From NCBI RefSeq assembly GCF_014648895.1, contig NZ_BMRZ01000002.1:682001-746000 (forward strand): a DNA stretch of 64,000 nt. The letters are read 5' to 3'. The position numbers and the translations under genes were made by a program. Under the pieces are notes generated by a model that saw nothing but the letters and a program-made list of their open reading frames with translations, made no database searches and was not told the origin of the DNA. This document shows positions 48,705 through 57,322 of the stretch, one piece after another; position 1 is the first letter of the stretch, and each line of letters starts with the position of its first letter. Source of the stretch: Streptomyces tanashiensis (GTDB taxonomy: Bacteria > Actinomycetota > Actinomycetes > Streptomycetales > Streptomycetaceae).

Positions 48705-51012
48705 CGACGGGCACCTGGCACGGTTGCAGGACCTGCTCGACCTGCCCGCCGACGGCCGGCCGGAAGCCGCCCGACAGCGGACCCGCCGGCTCGACCTGTG
48801 GCGGCGCCTGCTGCAGGACATCCCTCTCGACGAGCGGTCGTTCGAGGACCGCTTCGGGCTTGCGGGCAGGCGAGCCGCCATCGCGCACCTCGAAGCCTGG
48901 TGCCTCGGATACCGAGACCAGAACGGCGGACGCCCGGCGGGCCCGGACGAGCTGTTCGGGTTCGTCAGCCTGTTCCTGCTGACCCTGCTCGGCCTCGCCG
49001 ACTCCGAGGCGCAGCGCTCGCTCCCCCAGCCGGGGGCCGTCACCGGCCGGAGCGGCCAAGCCCTGACCCATGACTGCGACGGCGTCTGCGGTGTGCTCGT
49101 GGCCGAGGTCGCGGTCGCGGAGGTCATCGCCGACGTCTACAGCCCGCAGCGGCGACCCGCGGGGCGCGGCGCGGCCGAGACCGTGGAACCCGCCCGGCGC
49201 GAATGGGACGCCATGCAGCGCAAGCTGCGGTTCCATCGACACGGCAGCACCTCGATGATCCTGCGCGGTGCCACGGCGGACGCCGTGCACGGCACCCGTC
49301 CGGAGTTCGCCCTCAAACTGATCCTCTACCCGTTCACCCGGATCGGGACCCTCGCGCAGGCCACCCGCAGCTACGCGGAGACGTACGGCACGTCGAGCAC
49401 CGGGTCACGGCACCTGGTGCGGGTCTGGGCCAGCTGGGACAGCTGGATCCTCATGGACTTCATCGAGGGCAGGACGCTCGCCGAGCTCGTCCGCGAGGAG
49501 TGGGGGCCGGAGGCGGCCGGCGCGGGCCAGGCCGCCTCCCTTCGCCTGGACCGGCTCCGGGAGAAGGGGCTGCTGCTCTTCGAAGCCCTGGAGGACCTTC
49601 AGCGCGTCGCGCGCGACGACCCGGTCCACGGCCGGCTCAAGAGCGTGCACGCGGACCTCGCACCCTCCAACATCATCGTGTCCGCGTCCGACGGCGCCTT
49701 CAGGCTCATCGACCTCGGCCGGAACTACCTGTACACCCACACCGTCACCGGGGCGGCAGGGGCCGAGGCCGCCTACATCGCCCCGGAGGTGAAGGCCGGC
49801 GAGACCGAGATAGCCCAGGCCGACCTCTACTCGCTCGGGCAGCTGCTGATTCTCTTCGGCACCGGACGGGCGAGCGCCGACGGCGTCGTACCCGACATCT
49901 TCTACATGCGCGCCGCGCTGCTCGCGCGGTTCGTCGAGGACCTGGTCGACGCCGACCCGAGCCGGCGGCTGCTCATCTTCTCCGCCGGAGCCGGGCCCGC
50001 GCTCTCGTACGCGCGACTGAAGGAGAGCTTTCTGGCGGAGCTCGACATGGTGCAGGCCGCCGAGCAGGGCGAGTCCGACCTGCGGGTCGAGACCGGGTGG
50101 CGGGCCCTGCGCGAGCTGATGCGGCCGCTGGCCGGCGACCCGGGCCGCGAGTGGCGGCTGTGGCGGATGCGGAGACGACTCGACGAGCGTCCGGAGTCCG
50201 ACCGCGGGCAGTTCACGGACTGGCTCCTCGCCTGGTCTCTCCTCTCGGCGCTGATCTGGGCGGTGACGAACACCGTCGTCGTCACCTGGTTCCTGCGAGA
50301 CCTGGACCTGGACTGGGGGAACAAGCTCGTGGAGCTGGTGCAGCACGCCAGTCGCACCCCCGAGGGCCTCCCGATCGTCGACGCGTGGCGGCGCGAGGGC
50401 TACGAGGTGCCGGACCTGCGGACCAATCTCCCGGCCCGGATGGTCGGGCTCTCCTACGCGATCGCCGCACCAAAGTACTACCAGATGCTGTTCTCCGGCC
50501 TGACGCCCCTCGTCATCGGCTGGCGGGCCGGCTCGATGACCCGGCTGGCCCTGGCGACAGAGGCGACCATGCGGATCATGGCGGTCGCTCCGTGTCTGCT
50601 CGTGCTGGCCATCACCCTGGTCGAGCCTCGCTGGTGGCCGATCAACTCCGCGATCGGGCAGATCCTGACCCTGCTCGCGAACGTACTGACCCTCGCCTAC
50701 GTCCGCGCGGTCATCGTCCGTTCACGACAGCTCGGCCTCAGCACGGTCCCCGGCGACGACACCAAGATCACGGGGCTGTCCTCGTTCACCCAGTGGGTGC
50801 CGACCTCGCTCTTCTACGCCACGGCCGTACTGACCATCGGCACCGCGCTCTACCTGGGACTCCTCCACGACGTCTACGTGTACGCGCTGGCCGTCACCTC
50901 GACCAACATCATCCTCTTCTACGCCATCAAATGCGGCATCGGCGGCCCCACGATCCGCGTCACGATCGTCCGGATCTGCCTGGCCGCCGAACGCGTCGGC
51001 CGATGCCGGTGA
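48640..51012 (+). CDS. Membrane-anchored protein kinase-like protein
   Basis: A 790-aa protein. An N-terminal helical region of ~170 residues precedes a kinase-like domain (about 190-440) with FALKLILYP (Lys226), HADLAPSNI (catalytic Asp339 and Asn), RLIDLG in place of DFG (Asp358), and a YIAPEV / DLYSLGQLL C-lobe. After a linker, about six hydrophobic segments (about 525-770) form a membrane domain. It looks active because Lys, both Asp residues and Asn are kept. The start at ATG 48640 is likely; TTG 48628 is possible, with GAGGG closer. It overlaps the patatin gene. I know no named family with this full architecture. Confidence 0.78.
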   Translation: MEHRGATLDLLLAALSDVTGYDDGHLARLQDLLDLPADGRPEAARQRTRRLDLWRRLLQDIPLDERSFEDRFGLAGRRAAIAHLEAWCLGYRDQNGGRPAGPDELFGFVSLFLLTLLGLADSEAQRSLPQPGAVTGRSGQALTHDCDGVCGVLVAEVAVAEVIADVYSPQRRPAGRGAAETVEPARREWDAMQRKLRFHRHGSTSMILRGATADAVHGTRPEFALKLILYPFTRIGTLAQATRSYAETYGTSSTGSRHLVRVWASWDSWILMDFIEGRTLAELVREEWGPEAAGAGQAASLRLDRLREKGLLLFEALEDLQRVARDDPVHGRLKSVHADLAPSNIIVSASDGAFRLIDLGRNYLYTHTVTGAAGAEAAYIAPEVKAGETEIAQADLYSLGQLLILFGTGRASADGVVPDIFYMRAALLARFVEDLVDADPSRRLLIFSAGAGPALSYARLKESFLAELDMVQAAEQGESDLRVETGWRALRELMRPLAGDPGREWRLWRMRRRLDERPESDRGQFTDWLLAWSLLSALIWAVTNTVVVTWFLRDLDLDWGNKLVELVQHASRTPEGLPIVDAWRREGYEVPDLRTNLPARMVGLSYAIAAPKYYQMLFSGLTPLVIGWRAGSMTRLALATEATMRIMAVAPCLLVLAITLVEPRWWPINSAIGQILTLLANVLTLAYVRAVIVRSRQLGLSTVPGDDTKITGLSSFTQWVPTSLFYATAVLTIGTALYLGLLHDVYVYALAVTSTNIILFYAIKCGIGGPTIRVTIVRICLAAERVGRCR

Positions 51013-51047
51013 CCACCGCGGGTGTTTTCTGAGGCCGACGTGACCGT

Positions 51048-51785
51048 TCAGTCGTCGGTTTCGGACGCCTGCCGAGGGTGGGTGGGGTAGACCTCGTGCC
51101 AGTGCCGGGCCGAGCGGACCAGGTCGTCGATGACGTGGAGGAGGAACTGGCTCGTGTTCTCCAGTCGGGCGCCGGCAGGGGTGGTGGTGCCGAGTTTCTC
51201 GGCTGCGCCCTTGCAGGCCTCGGCAATCCGGGTTTGGTTGCGCGCGCCGGCCACGATGGACTGGAACGCCACGTCGTCGTCGACGGCGTAGCGTTCGGCG
51301 CGGCTGTGGGGGTCGCGTCCGCGTGTGATGAGCGCCTGGTTCTCCAGATAGCCGACGGCCTTGGAGATGGAGGCGGGACTGACGTGCAGGCGTCGCACGA
51401 GTTCCGCGGAGGTGAGGCTGCCGCTGTCGGTGGTGAACAGTGCGGCGAGCACTCTGGCCATCATCGGCGGGAGCCCGGCCTGAATCATCAGTTCCGCGCT
51501 CTGCGCCTCCACCTCGTCCACGAGCCGTGGATCGCGCCCGTCAGGGTCGACCCGCCCTCGTGACGGCGCCGACGCAGTGGTCCTGCGCTGGTAGCCGGGT
51601 CGCGTGCCGGCCCGGTTGGCCGCCTCGGCGTGGTAGCCGCGCGGCCCGCCGTTGCGCATCACCTCGCGCGTGACGGTGGAGGTCGGCCGCCCGATGCGAC
51701 GGCCGATGGCGGCGTAGGTCAGGTCCTCGCGCAGGCCCGCGGCGATCTGCTGCCGGTCCTGAAGGGTGAGTCTGTCACCAGGCAT
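51048..51785 (-). CDS. Hybrid regulator: IS30-type HTH_38 domain fused to a MarR/GbsR-like domain
   Basis: A 245-aa regulator. The first ~60 residues (LTLQDRQQIAAGLREDLTYAAIGRRIGRPTSTVTREVMRNGGPRGYHA) are the HTH_38 of IS30-type transposases. From about residue 95 a winged-helix MarR/GbsR domain follows (LMIQAGLPPMMARVLAALFTTDSGSLTSAELVRRLHVSPASISKAVGYLENQALITRGRD). No DDE catalytic domain is present, so it is a regulator and not a transposase. It is divergent from a DrrAB-like ABC exporter. A TAATGCAACG inverted repeat lies in the gap, and the exporter is the probable target. Confidence 0.85.
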   Translation of the reverse strand: MPGDRLTLQDRQQIAAGLREDLTYAAIGRRIGRPTSTVTREVMRNGGPRGYHAEAANRAGTRPGYQRRTTASAPSRGRVDPDGRDPRLVDEVEAQSAELMIQAGLPPMMARVLAALFTTDSGSLTSAELVRRLHVSPASISKAVGYLENQALITRGRDPHSRAERYAVDDDVAFQSIVAGARNQTRIAEACKGAAEKLGTTTPAGARLENTSQFLLHVIDDLVRSARHWHEVYPTHPRQASETDD

Positions 51786-51819
51786 CGGGGGTCCTCCGCT
51801 GTCGGCGTCGAGGCCAGCT

Positions 51820-51938
51820 TAATGCAACGCAACACCGTTGCATTAGCTGACAGGGGTCACGCAATGATTCACCCCAACTGACCTGCATTTATGCTGTTGC
51901 TTCACATAGGTGTGATTGACAGTCTCATGCATGCAACG
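51820..51938. promoter_or_regulatory. TGCAACG inverted repeat and half-site between regulator and exporter
   Basis: A perfect 10-bp inverted repeat, TAATGCAACG and CGTTGCATTA, spans 51820-51845 with a 6-bp spacer. A further TGCAACG copy is at 51932-51938, closer to the exporter start. It is a likely operator for the HTH_38-MarR regulator. Confidence 0.65.
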
Positions 51939-52003
51939 TAACTTTCGCTTGGCTGTAAAAGCGCTCGTGCGGCGCCGGATCTCACCCAACGGGAGTGGAA
52001 CCC

Positions 52004-52966
52004 ATGACTACCGATCTCGGTCCATCCGCAGTCACGGCGACTGCGGTCCGCAAGGTGTACGGCGACCACGTGGTGCTCGACGGCATCGACCTCGATATCC
52101 CCGCGGGGTCTGTCTTCGCGTTGCTCGGCCCGAACGGTGCGGGCAAGACCACCGTGGTGCAGATCCTGTCCACGCTCATCCGTGCCGACGCCGGCGACAT
52201 GCGGGTCGCGGGCCACGACGTGGTCCGGGATCCGGACGCGGTCCGTGCCACGATCGGTGTCACCGGTCAGTTCTCCGCGGTGGACAGCTTCCTCACCGGA
52301 GAGGAGAACCTGCTGTTGATGGCCGACCTGAACCGCCTGCCCCGCAGGGAACGGCGGCCGTCTGCCGCGGAACTGCTGGCGCGGTTCGATCTGGTGGACG
52401 CGGCCCGGAAACCCGCGGCGACCTACTCCGGCGGAATGCGCCGCCGCCTGGACCTCGCGATGACGCTGGTCGGCCGTCCTCGGGTGATCTTCCTCGACGA
52501 GCCGACCACCGGGCTGGACCCGCGCAGCAGGCGGACCATGTGGGAGATCATCCGCAGACTGGTGAACGACGAGGGCGTCACCGTCTTCCTCACCACCCAA
52601 TACCTGGAGGAGGCCGACCGACTCGCCGACCGGATCGCAGTCCTGCACCGGGGAAAGGTGGTGGCGGAGGGCCCGCCGGAGGAGCTCAAACGGCAGGTCG
52701 GCGGCGGCCATGTCACCCTGCGGTTCGCCGACCCACGCGGTTACGACCACGCCGCCCGGACACTGGACGTGATGTCCCGCAACGACGAGACACGCACCCT
52801 GCAGATCCCCAGCCAGGGCGACCTCCGGTCCTTGCGCGCACTACTGGACCGGCTCGACCATGCCTCGCTCACCGTGGACGAACTGCAGGTCCACACCCCC
52901 GACCTCGATGACGTCTTCTTCGCCCTGACGGGCAACCCGGTCACGGAACAGGAGCCCGCCCGATGA
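52004..52966 (+). CDS. ABC exporter ATP-binding protein (DrrA/daunorubicin-resistance type)
   Basis: A 320-aa ATPase with Walker A GPNGAGKTT (about residues 37-45), signature YSGGMRRRLDLA and Walker B VIFLDEPTTGLD. The C-terminal ~90 residues (VTLRFADPRGY ... VHTPDLDDVFFALTG) are the DrrA-type tail. ATG 52004 follows GGGAG; a GTG three codons upstream is also possible. Its stop overlaps the permease start (ATGA). It probably exports a lipophilic compound or drug, with expression controlled by the divergent hybrid regulator. Confidence 0.92.
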   Translation: MTTDLGPSAVTATAVRKVYGDHVVLDGIDLDIPAGSVFALLGPNGAGKTTVVQILSTLIRADAGDMRVAGHDVVRDPDAVRATIGVTGQFSAVDSFLTGEENLLLMADLNRLPRRERRPSAAELLARFDLVDAARKPAATYSGGMRRRLDLAMTLVGRPRVIFLDEPTTGLDPRSRRTMWEIIRRLVNDEGVTVFLTTQYLEEADRLADRIAVLHRGKVVAEGPPEELKRQVGGGHVTLRFADPRGYDHAARTLDVMSRNDETRTLQIPSQGDLRSLRALLDRLDHASLTVDELQVHTPDLDDVFFALTGNPVTEQEPAR

Positions 52967-53766
52967 GCAGCGTCTCCCGTACCGTCGCCGTCGCATTCGC
53001 CGACTCGGCGACCATGCTGTGCCGTCAGTTGCGGCACATGCTGCGATACCCGACGCTCATCCTGACGGCCGCCGGGGTCCCGGTGGTCTTCCTGCTGCTG
53101 TTCGTCTACGTGCTCGGCGGCATCCTCGGCACCGGCCTTGACGGGCCGTCGGGCGGCCGCGATGCCTACGTGAACTACGTCGTCCCCGGCGTCATCCTGA
53201 TGACAGTGGCGACCGCGGCCCAGGGCACGGCGATCTCGGTGGCCATCGACATGACCGAGGGGATCGTCGCCCGGTTCCGCACCATGGCCATCGCCCGGGT
53301 CTCGGTGCTCACCGGCCATGTGCTGGGCAGCCTGATCCAGACCCTCCTGAGTATCACTGCCGTCATCGGGGTCGCGCTGCTGGTGGGATTCGAGCCGACC
53401 GCGGACTTCGGCCGATGGCTCGGCGCGGTCGGTGCGCTCGTCATGATCATCCTCGCGCTCACCTGGCTGTCGGTCGCACTGGCCATGGTCGCCAAGAGCG
53501 TCGCCACCGCGAGCAACATGCTGACGCCGCTGATGATCCTGCCCATGATGGGCAGTGGGTTCGTCCCCACCGACTCGATGCCGGCCGGGCTGAAATGGTT
53601 CGCCGATTACCAGCCGTTCACCCCGTTCATCGAAACCCTGCGCGGTCTGCTGATGGGCACCCCACTCGACAACAGTGCAATCCTGACCATCGGTTGGTGC
53701 GCCCTCATCGCTCTGGGTGGCTACCTCTGGGCCAAGAAGCTCTACAACCGCGAGCCCACCAAGTGA
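52963..53766 (+). CDS. ABC-2 type exporter permease (DrrB type)
   Basis: A 267-aa permease with about six membrane helices and the ABC-2 pattern: an early helix LILTAAGVPVVFLLLFVYVLGG, NYVVPGVILM, and MLTPLMILPMMGSGFVPTDSMP before the last helices. It overlaps the ATPase by 4 bp and completes a two-gene exporter. A terminator follows. Confidence 0.92.
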   Translation: MSSVSRTVAVAFADSATMLCRQLRHMLRYPTLILTAAGVPVVFLLLFVYVLGGILGTGLDGPSGGRDAYVNYVVPGVILMTVATAAQGTAISVAIDMTEGIVARFRTMAIARVSVLTGHVLGSLIQTLLSITAVIGVALLVGFEPTADFGRWLGAVGALVMIILALTWLSVALAMVAKSVATASNMLTPLMILPMMGSGFVPTDSMPAGLKWFADYQPFTPFIETLRGLLMGTPLDNSAILTIGWCALIALGGYLWAKKLYNREPTK

Positions 53767-53848
53767 GTGCTTGCGTCGCGTCAGCCCGTGAGTCCCTCTG
53801 AGCGCATCTCCGCTGAAAAGAGCCGCGACATCGTCTCCGAGCAGATGC

Positions 53849-53879
53849 CGTGCCCGCCGCCGCACCGGCGGCGGGCACG
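53849..53879. terminator. Bidirectional hairpin terminator
   Basis: A perfect 14-bp stem, CGTGCCCGCCGCCG / CGGCGGCGGGCACG, with a CAC loop. It lies between the convergent exporter and the SpaA-domain gene. Confidence 0.85.
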
Positions 53880-53910
53880 TGTGTGTCGAGTGTCTTCACC
53901 CGTTCTCCGG

Positions 53911-55797
53911 TCAGGCTCTCCCGGCCCGGGTCCCTCCCTCGGCGCACGAGCCGTAGCCCTCGTCGCCATAGCCCTCGTCGCCGTAGCCCGTGTCCTCACA
54001 GGGCTTCTCACCGCGGCTGTTGTCCAGCCGGGCGATCACGACCTCCTGGTCACCGCTGATGACGTACGGGCCGGCGACCGGGTCGGCGGGCAGGACGTAT
54101 CCGTCCGGCACACCGGTCTCCCGCAGGTAGTACGTGCCGTGGTCCAGATCCCCGAAGGAACAGAGGCCGGCGATGTTCGTCGTGCACGGCGTCCCGATCC
54201 GGGTGTCGGGGTCAGCGCCGTCGGTCTGCAGCCCGCCCCGCCCGTTGGTCTCCTCCCACAGCTCGAACGTCGCCCCGCGCAGCGGCAGGTGGGTGTCGGC
54301 GTCGGACTTGAGGAGCATGACGGATCCGGTGCCCGGAGGGGCCGGCGTACGGCTGTTGGAGGCGGCGACGGACACGCCCGTGGTCGCGTTCTCCTCGGTC
54401 AGGACGAGCGGCCCGAACACCGGCTGCAACGGAAGGTCGTACCCGTCGGGAGCATCGGTCTCCTGCCAGTAGTACGTCCCCGGCTCCACCGTCCGCGAAC
54501 ACACCCCGTCCGTACCCGTCACACACGCCGCGCCCACCTGCGTGTCAGGGTCCGCACCCGAGGTCTGCAGATCGGGGATGCCGTTCGTCTCCTCCCACAG
54601 CCGGAACGTCGCGCCGGGCAGCACCGCACCCGTCTCCTCGTCCGTCTTCACCACCTTCACCGCACCGGTGGTGGGAACGGGGTTGTCGTCGCAGTCGGGC
54701 AGGTCTCCGTCGAAGGGGTACGCGTGGAACTCCTGGCCGCCGCCTCCCGTCGCGGCGCTGGTGTGCGTGACCGAACCGGTGGTGAAGAAACGGCCGTTGA
54801 TGCCGGGCAGGGTCACGGTCGTCATCGACGACTGCTCCCCCATCAGGAAGCTGCCCTGGAACTGTCCGGTGCCCGCCAGTTCGACGGTCGTGGCGTCGGG
54901 GAAGTTCCACAGCAGCCGCTCGCGGTAGGCGTTGAGCGGGTCGGTGGTGTCGTCGATGCCGCCGCTGTAGGTGCTGAGGGTCCGGTCCGCGCCGGTGACG
55001 TTGACCAGGATGGTGGCTCCGGCGGGGATGCCGGCGAAGACGATGCCCTGCTGTGCGCCGGTGGCGGTGGTCATGTCGAAGTCCACGTTGAAGACCTGGA
55101 GCAGGGAGGCGCCGTCACCCGTGAAGAGGGTCTGGGTGCCCTGGTTGACGGCCGTGCCGGTGGCGGTACGGGGCTGACCGTCGACGCGGGCGTAGCAGCG
55201 GCTCGCGGCGGTGAGCCGGTCGCGCAGTCCCGCGTACCGGGCGACGGCGTTCTCGTCCTCGACGAGGGTGCCGGTCACGTTCCCCGTGACGGTTCCCGCG
55301 TGACGTACGGTCCCGATCTCGTTCTGGAGGCCGCCGGTCGTCTCCAGGCGTTGGTTCGTGGCGATCGTGATGTCGCCGCCGGTGGTGAGGAAGTCCGCGT
55401 CCCTGGGCGGGACGACGCGGGAACCGACGCCGACGATGCCGAGGTTGTAGAGGCCGCCTGCGGTCAGGTCCTTGTTCTGGTCGAAGTCGTCCAGGACCAC
55501 GACGCGCCCCTCGGCCTCGGCCGCCCGGCCGCGGACGAGGAAGTCGTCCCCCACGAAGATGTTGATGCCGGCGTCGCGGCCCGCGATGTCCCGGTTGTTG
55601 ATGCCGGGGAACGGGTCGGGACAGTCCCCCGGCACGCAGGGCCCGAGCCCTCCGGGCAGCGGCGCCGCGAGCGCGGCCGGGACTCCCGGGCCGAGGATCA
55701 GGGCGGGAACGGCCGCGAGGGTCACGGCGCAGGACAGCCCGGCCGAGACGGTCCGACGCCGGGCGCGCCCCTGTCTCCGGGAAGTGTGGTGTCTCAT
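53911..55797 (-). CDS. Choice-of-anchor-A surface protein with two SpaA (isopeptide) domains
   Basis: A 628-aa secreted protein. The signal peptide is about residues 1-46 (Arg-rich start, AALA-A). A choice-of-anchor-A domain (about 60-370: [27 protein letters not shown] ... [14 protein letters not shown]) is followed by two SpaA-like Cna_B-type modules (about 395-500 and 505-605). Each SpaA unit has the Lys (VKVVKTD, VMLLKSD), Glu ([18 protein letters not shown]) and Asn (SNS, DNSR) triad that forms an intramolecular isopeptide bond. The C-terminus has [12 protein letters not shown] repeats and no LPXTG or membrane helix, so anchoring is unclear. ATG 55797 is the signal-peptide start. Confidence 0.82.
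   Translation of the reverse strand: MRHHTSRRQGRARRRTVSAGLSCAVTLAAVPALILGPGVPAALAAPLPGGLGPCVPGDCPDPFPGINNRDIAGRDAGINIFVGDDFLVRGRAAEAEGRVVVLDDFDQNKDLTAGGLYNLGIVGVGSRVVPPRDADFLTTGGDITIATNQRLETTGGLQNEIGTVRHAGTVTGNVTGTLVEDENAVARYAGLRDRLTAASRCYARVDGQPRTATGTAVNQGTQTLFTGDGASLLQVFNVDFDMTTATGAQQGIVFAGIPAGATILVNVTGADRTLSTYSGGIDDTTDPLNAYRERLLWNFPDATTVELAGTGQFQGSFLMGEQSSMTTVTLPGINGRFFTTGSVTHTSAATGGGGQEFHAYPFDGDLPDCDDNPVPTTGAVKVVKTDEETGAVLPGATFRLWEETNGIPDLQTSGADPDTQVGAACVTGTDGVCSRTVEPGTYYWQETDAPDGYDLPLQPVFGPLVLTEENATTGVSVAASNSRTPAPPGTGSVMLLKSDADTHLPLRGATFELWEETNGRGGLQTDGADPDTRIGTPCTTNIAGLCSFGDLDHGTYYLRETGVPDGYVLPADPVAGPYVISGDQEVVIARLDNSRGEKPCEDTGYGDEGYGDEGYGSCAEGGTRAGRA
53951..53988. repeat. 15-bp tandem repeat in the SpaA gene tail
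   Basis: CCGTAGCCCTCGTCG and CCATAGCCCTCGTCG (53951-53980), followed by a partial third copy, encode the YGDEG units on the minus strand. Confidence 0.8.
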
Positions 55798-56190
55798 GCC
55801 CGGAGTCTCGACGCGCCCCTTCCGGCGCACCATCCAGGCGGGCCGGGGGTTGGGCCGGTCAGGGACCTCGCTCACCGACGAGTGTGAAGTCTGACTGCCA
55901 TGAGGAGTATCGCCCGAAGGGTGGAGCCACCACCGGGGTGTGCCCCGCCCCGAGGCGGCTGACCTGCTCCCGGACGCCGTCCAGGAGCCTGGCGTGGTGA
56001 CGGAAGCGGCACTCGATGCTCTGAGCCGTGCGCATTCCCTCGCGTCCGCATGACCTGGCGCTCGATGACACCGTGCGTGACCTTCCGGTTCCTACGAGTC
56101 AGTGACGCATCCCGCGGTCGCGCCCTCGCGAGCCCGCGGAGCCCACTCGTCACGTCGCTGAGCGGGCCCCCCGCGGATACTCTGGGATTC
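55798..56190. other. Divergent intergenic region without a supported gene
   Basis: The region lies between the leftward SpaA gene and the rightward phosphatase gene. I find no operator or convincing small gene. Confidence 0.45.
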
Positions 56191-57282
56191 ATGATCGAGT
56201 CCGGACGGACGCAGCTCCGTCGGAGCTACGGCTACGGCAGGCTCGTGCGGCTGTCGCCGGTGATTCTGACCGTCGTGATCGCGGGCCTGGCCTACGCCAC
56301 TCCGCCGGAGATGGCCTTCAGCCGCCTCCTGCCCGCGGCGCCGGCTCTGGCCGCCTCCATGTGGCCGGTCCTCCCGACCGTCCTCCTCGGGACCGTCTGC
56401 CTCCTTCTGATGATCGGCCTCAGTCTCGTCTTCCCCGATCTCGGGACGTGGTGGACGTGCGGGGGGATCATCGCGGTCACCGTGGCCGCCGCGTACGGTA
56501 GCCATGTCCGGCTACAAAGGGAGCGCACACTCTTTCAGGTACGGCTCGTCGCCGACGCGGCCCAGCAGGTGGTGCTGCGGCCCCTGCCGCACCGTTTCCG
56601 GAACGTCGAGATCGAATCGCTGTACCTCGCGGCCGCGGCAGAAGCCCGCATCGGCGGGGACTTCTACGAGGTGGTCGACACTCCCTACGGGGTACGACTG
56701 CTCATCGGAGACGTGCGGGGCAAGGGCCTGCCGGCTGTAGGGGCGGCCGCGGCGATCGTCAACGCCTTCCGGGAGGCGGCACACGGCGAGGCCTCCATGG
56801 CCGACGTCGCCCGCAGGCTCGACGCCAGCTGCGCCCGGCACAACGCCGCCCATCCCCCCGAGGCACCGATGGAACGCTTCGCCACCGCGCTGCTCGTCGA
56901 GATCCCGCATCAAGGCAGCCACATCACCATCGTCAACTGCGGACACCCCCCGCCCTTGATCCACAGCTTCAAGAACGTGCGGATCCTCGAGCCGTCCGTC
57001 CCCTCGCCTCTGCTCAGCCTCGCGGAACTGCTCGGTGACCAGTACCGTGCGGACGCCTTCGACTTCGCTCCCGGCGAGCTTCTCCTCCTCTACACGGACG
57101 GAATCGCCGAAACCCGTGCCCGGGACGGTGAGTTCTTCCCGTTGACGGCATGGATGCGCCGGCAGCCCCCCACGCCTCCCCGTGATCTGCTCACGGCCCT
57201 GCACCACGACCTCCTCCGTCACAGCAGAGGCAGCCTCGACGACGACATCGCCGCCCTGGCCGTACGCCTGAGGACGCCGTGA
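56191..57282 (+). CDS. Membrane-bound SpoIIE-type PP2C phosphatase
   Basis: A 363-aa protein with three N-terminal membrane helices (about residues 20-110) followed by a PP2C/SpoIIE domain (about 135-360). Metal-binding motifs are visible: ARIGGDFYEVV, LLIGDVRGKGLPA, NCGHPPPL, LLLYTDGIAETR and LDDDIAALAV. It should dephosphorylate an anti-anti-sigma-type protein. ATG 56191 is the likely start; the ribosome site is weak. It is convergent with a larger SpoIIE-type protein, 40 bp apart. Confidence 0.88.
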   Translation: MIESGRTQLRRSYGYGRLVRLSPVILTVVIAGLAYATPPEMAFSRLLPAAPALAASMWPVLPTVLLGTVCLLLMIGLSLVFPDLGTWWTCGGIIAVTVAAAYGSHVRLQRERTLFQVRLVADAAQQVVLRPLPHRFRNVEIESLYLAAAAEARIGGDFYEVVDTPYGVRLLIGDVRGKGLPAVGAAAAIVNAFREAAHGEASMADVARRLDASCARHNAAHPPEAPMERFATALLVEIPHQGSHITIVNCGHPPPLIHSFKNVRILEPSVPSPLLSLAELLGDQYRADAFDFAPGELLLLYTDGIAETRARDGEFFPLTAWMRRQPPTPPRDLLTALHHDLLRHSRGSLDDDIAALAVRLRTP

Positions 57283-57322
57283 GGCCTCGAACTCCTCCAC
57301 CCACGACGCCGGCGCGTGGCCG

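Noticed and set aside
51048..51785. Possible IS30 transposase
   Set aside because: Only the HTH_38 part is transposase-like. There is no DDE domain or terminal inverted repeat, and the rest is a MarR-like domain.
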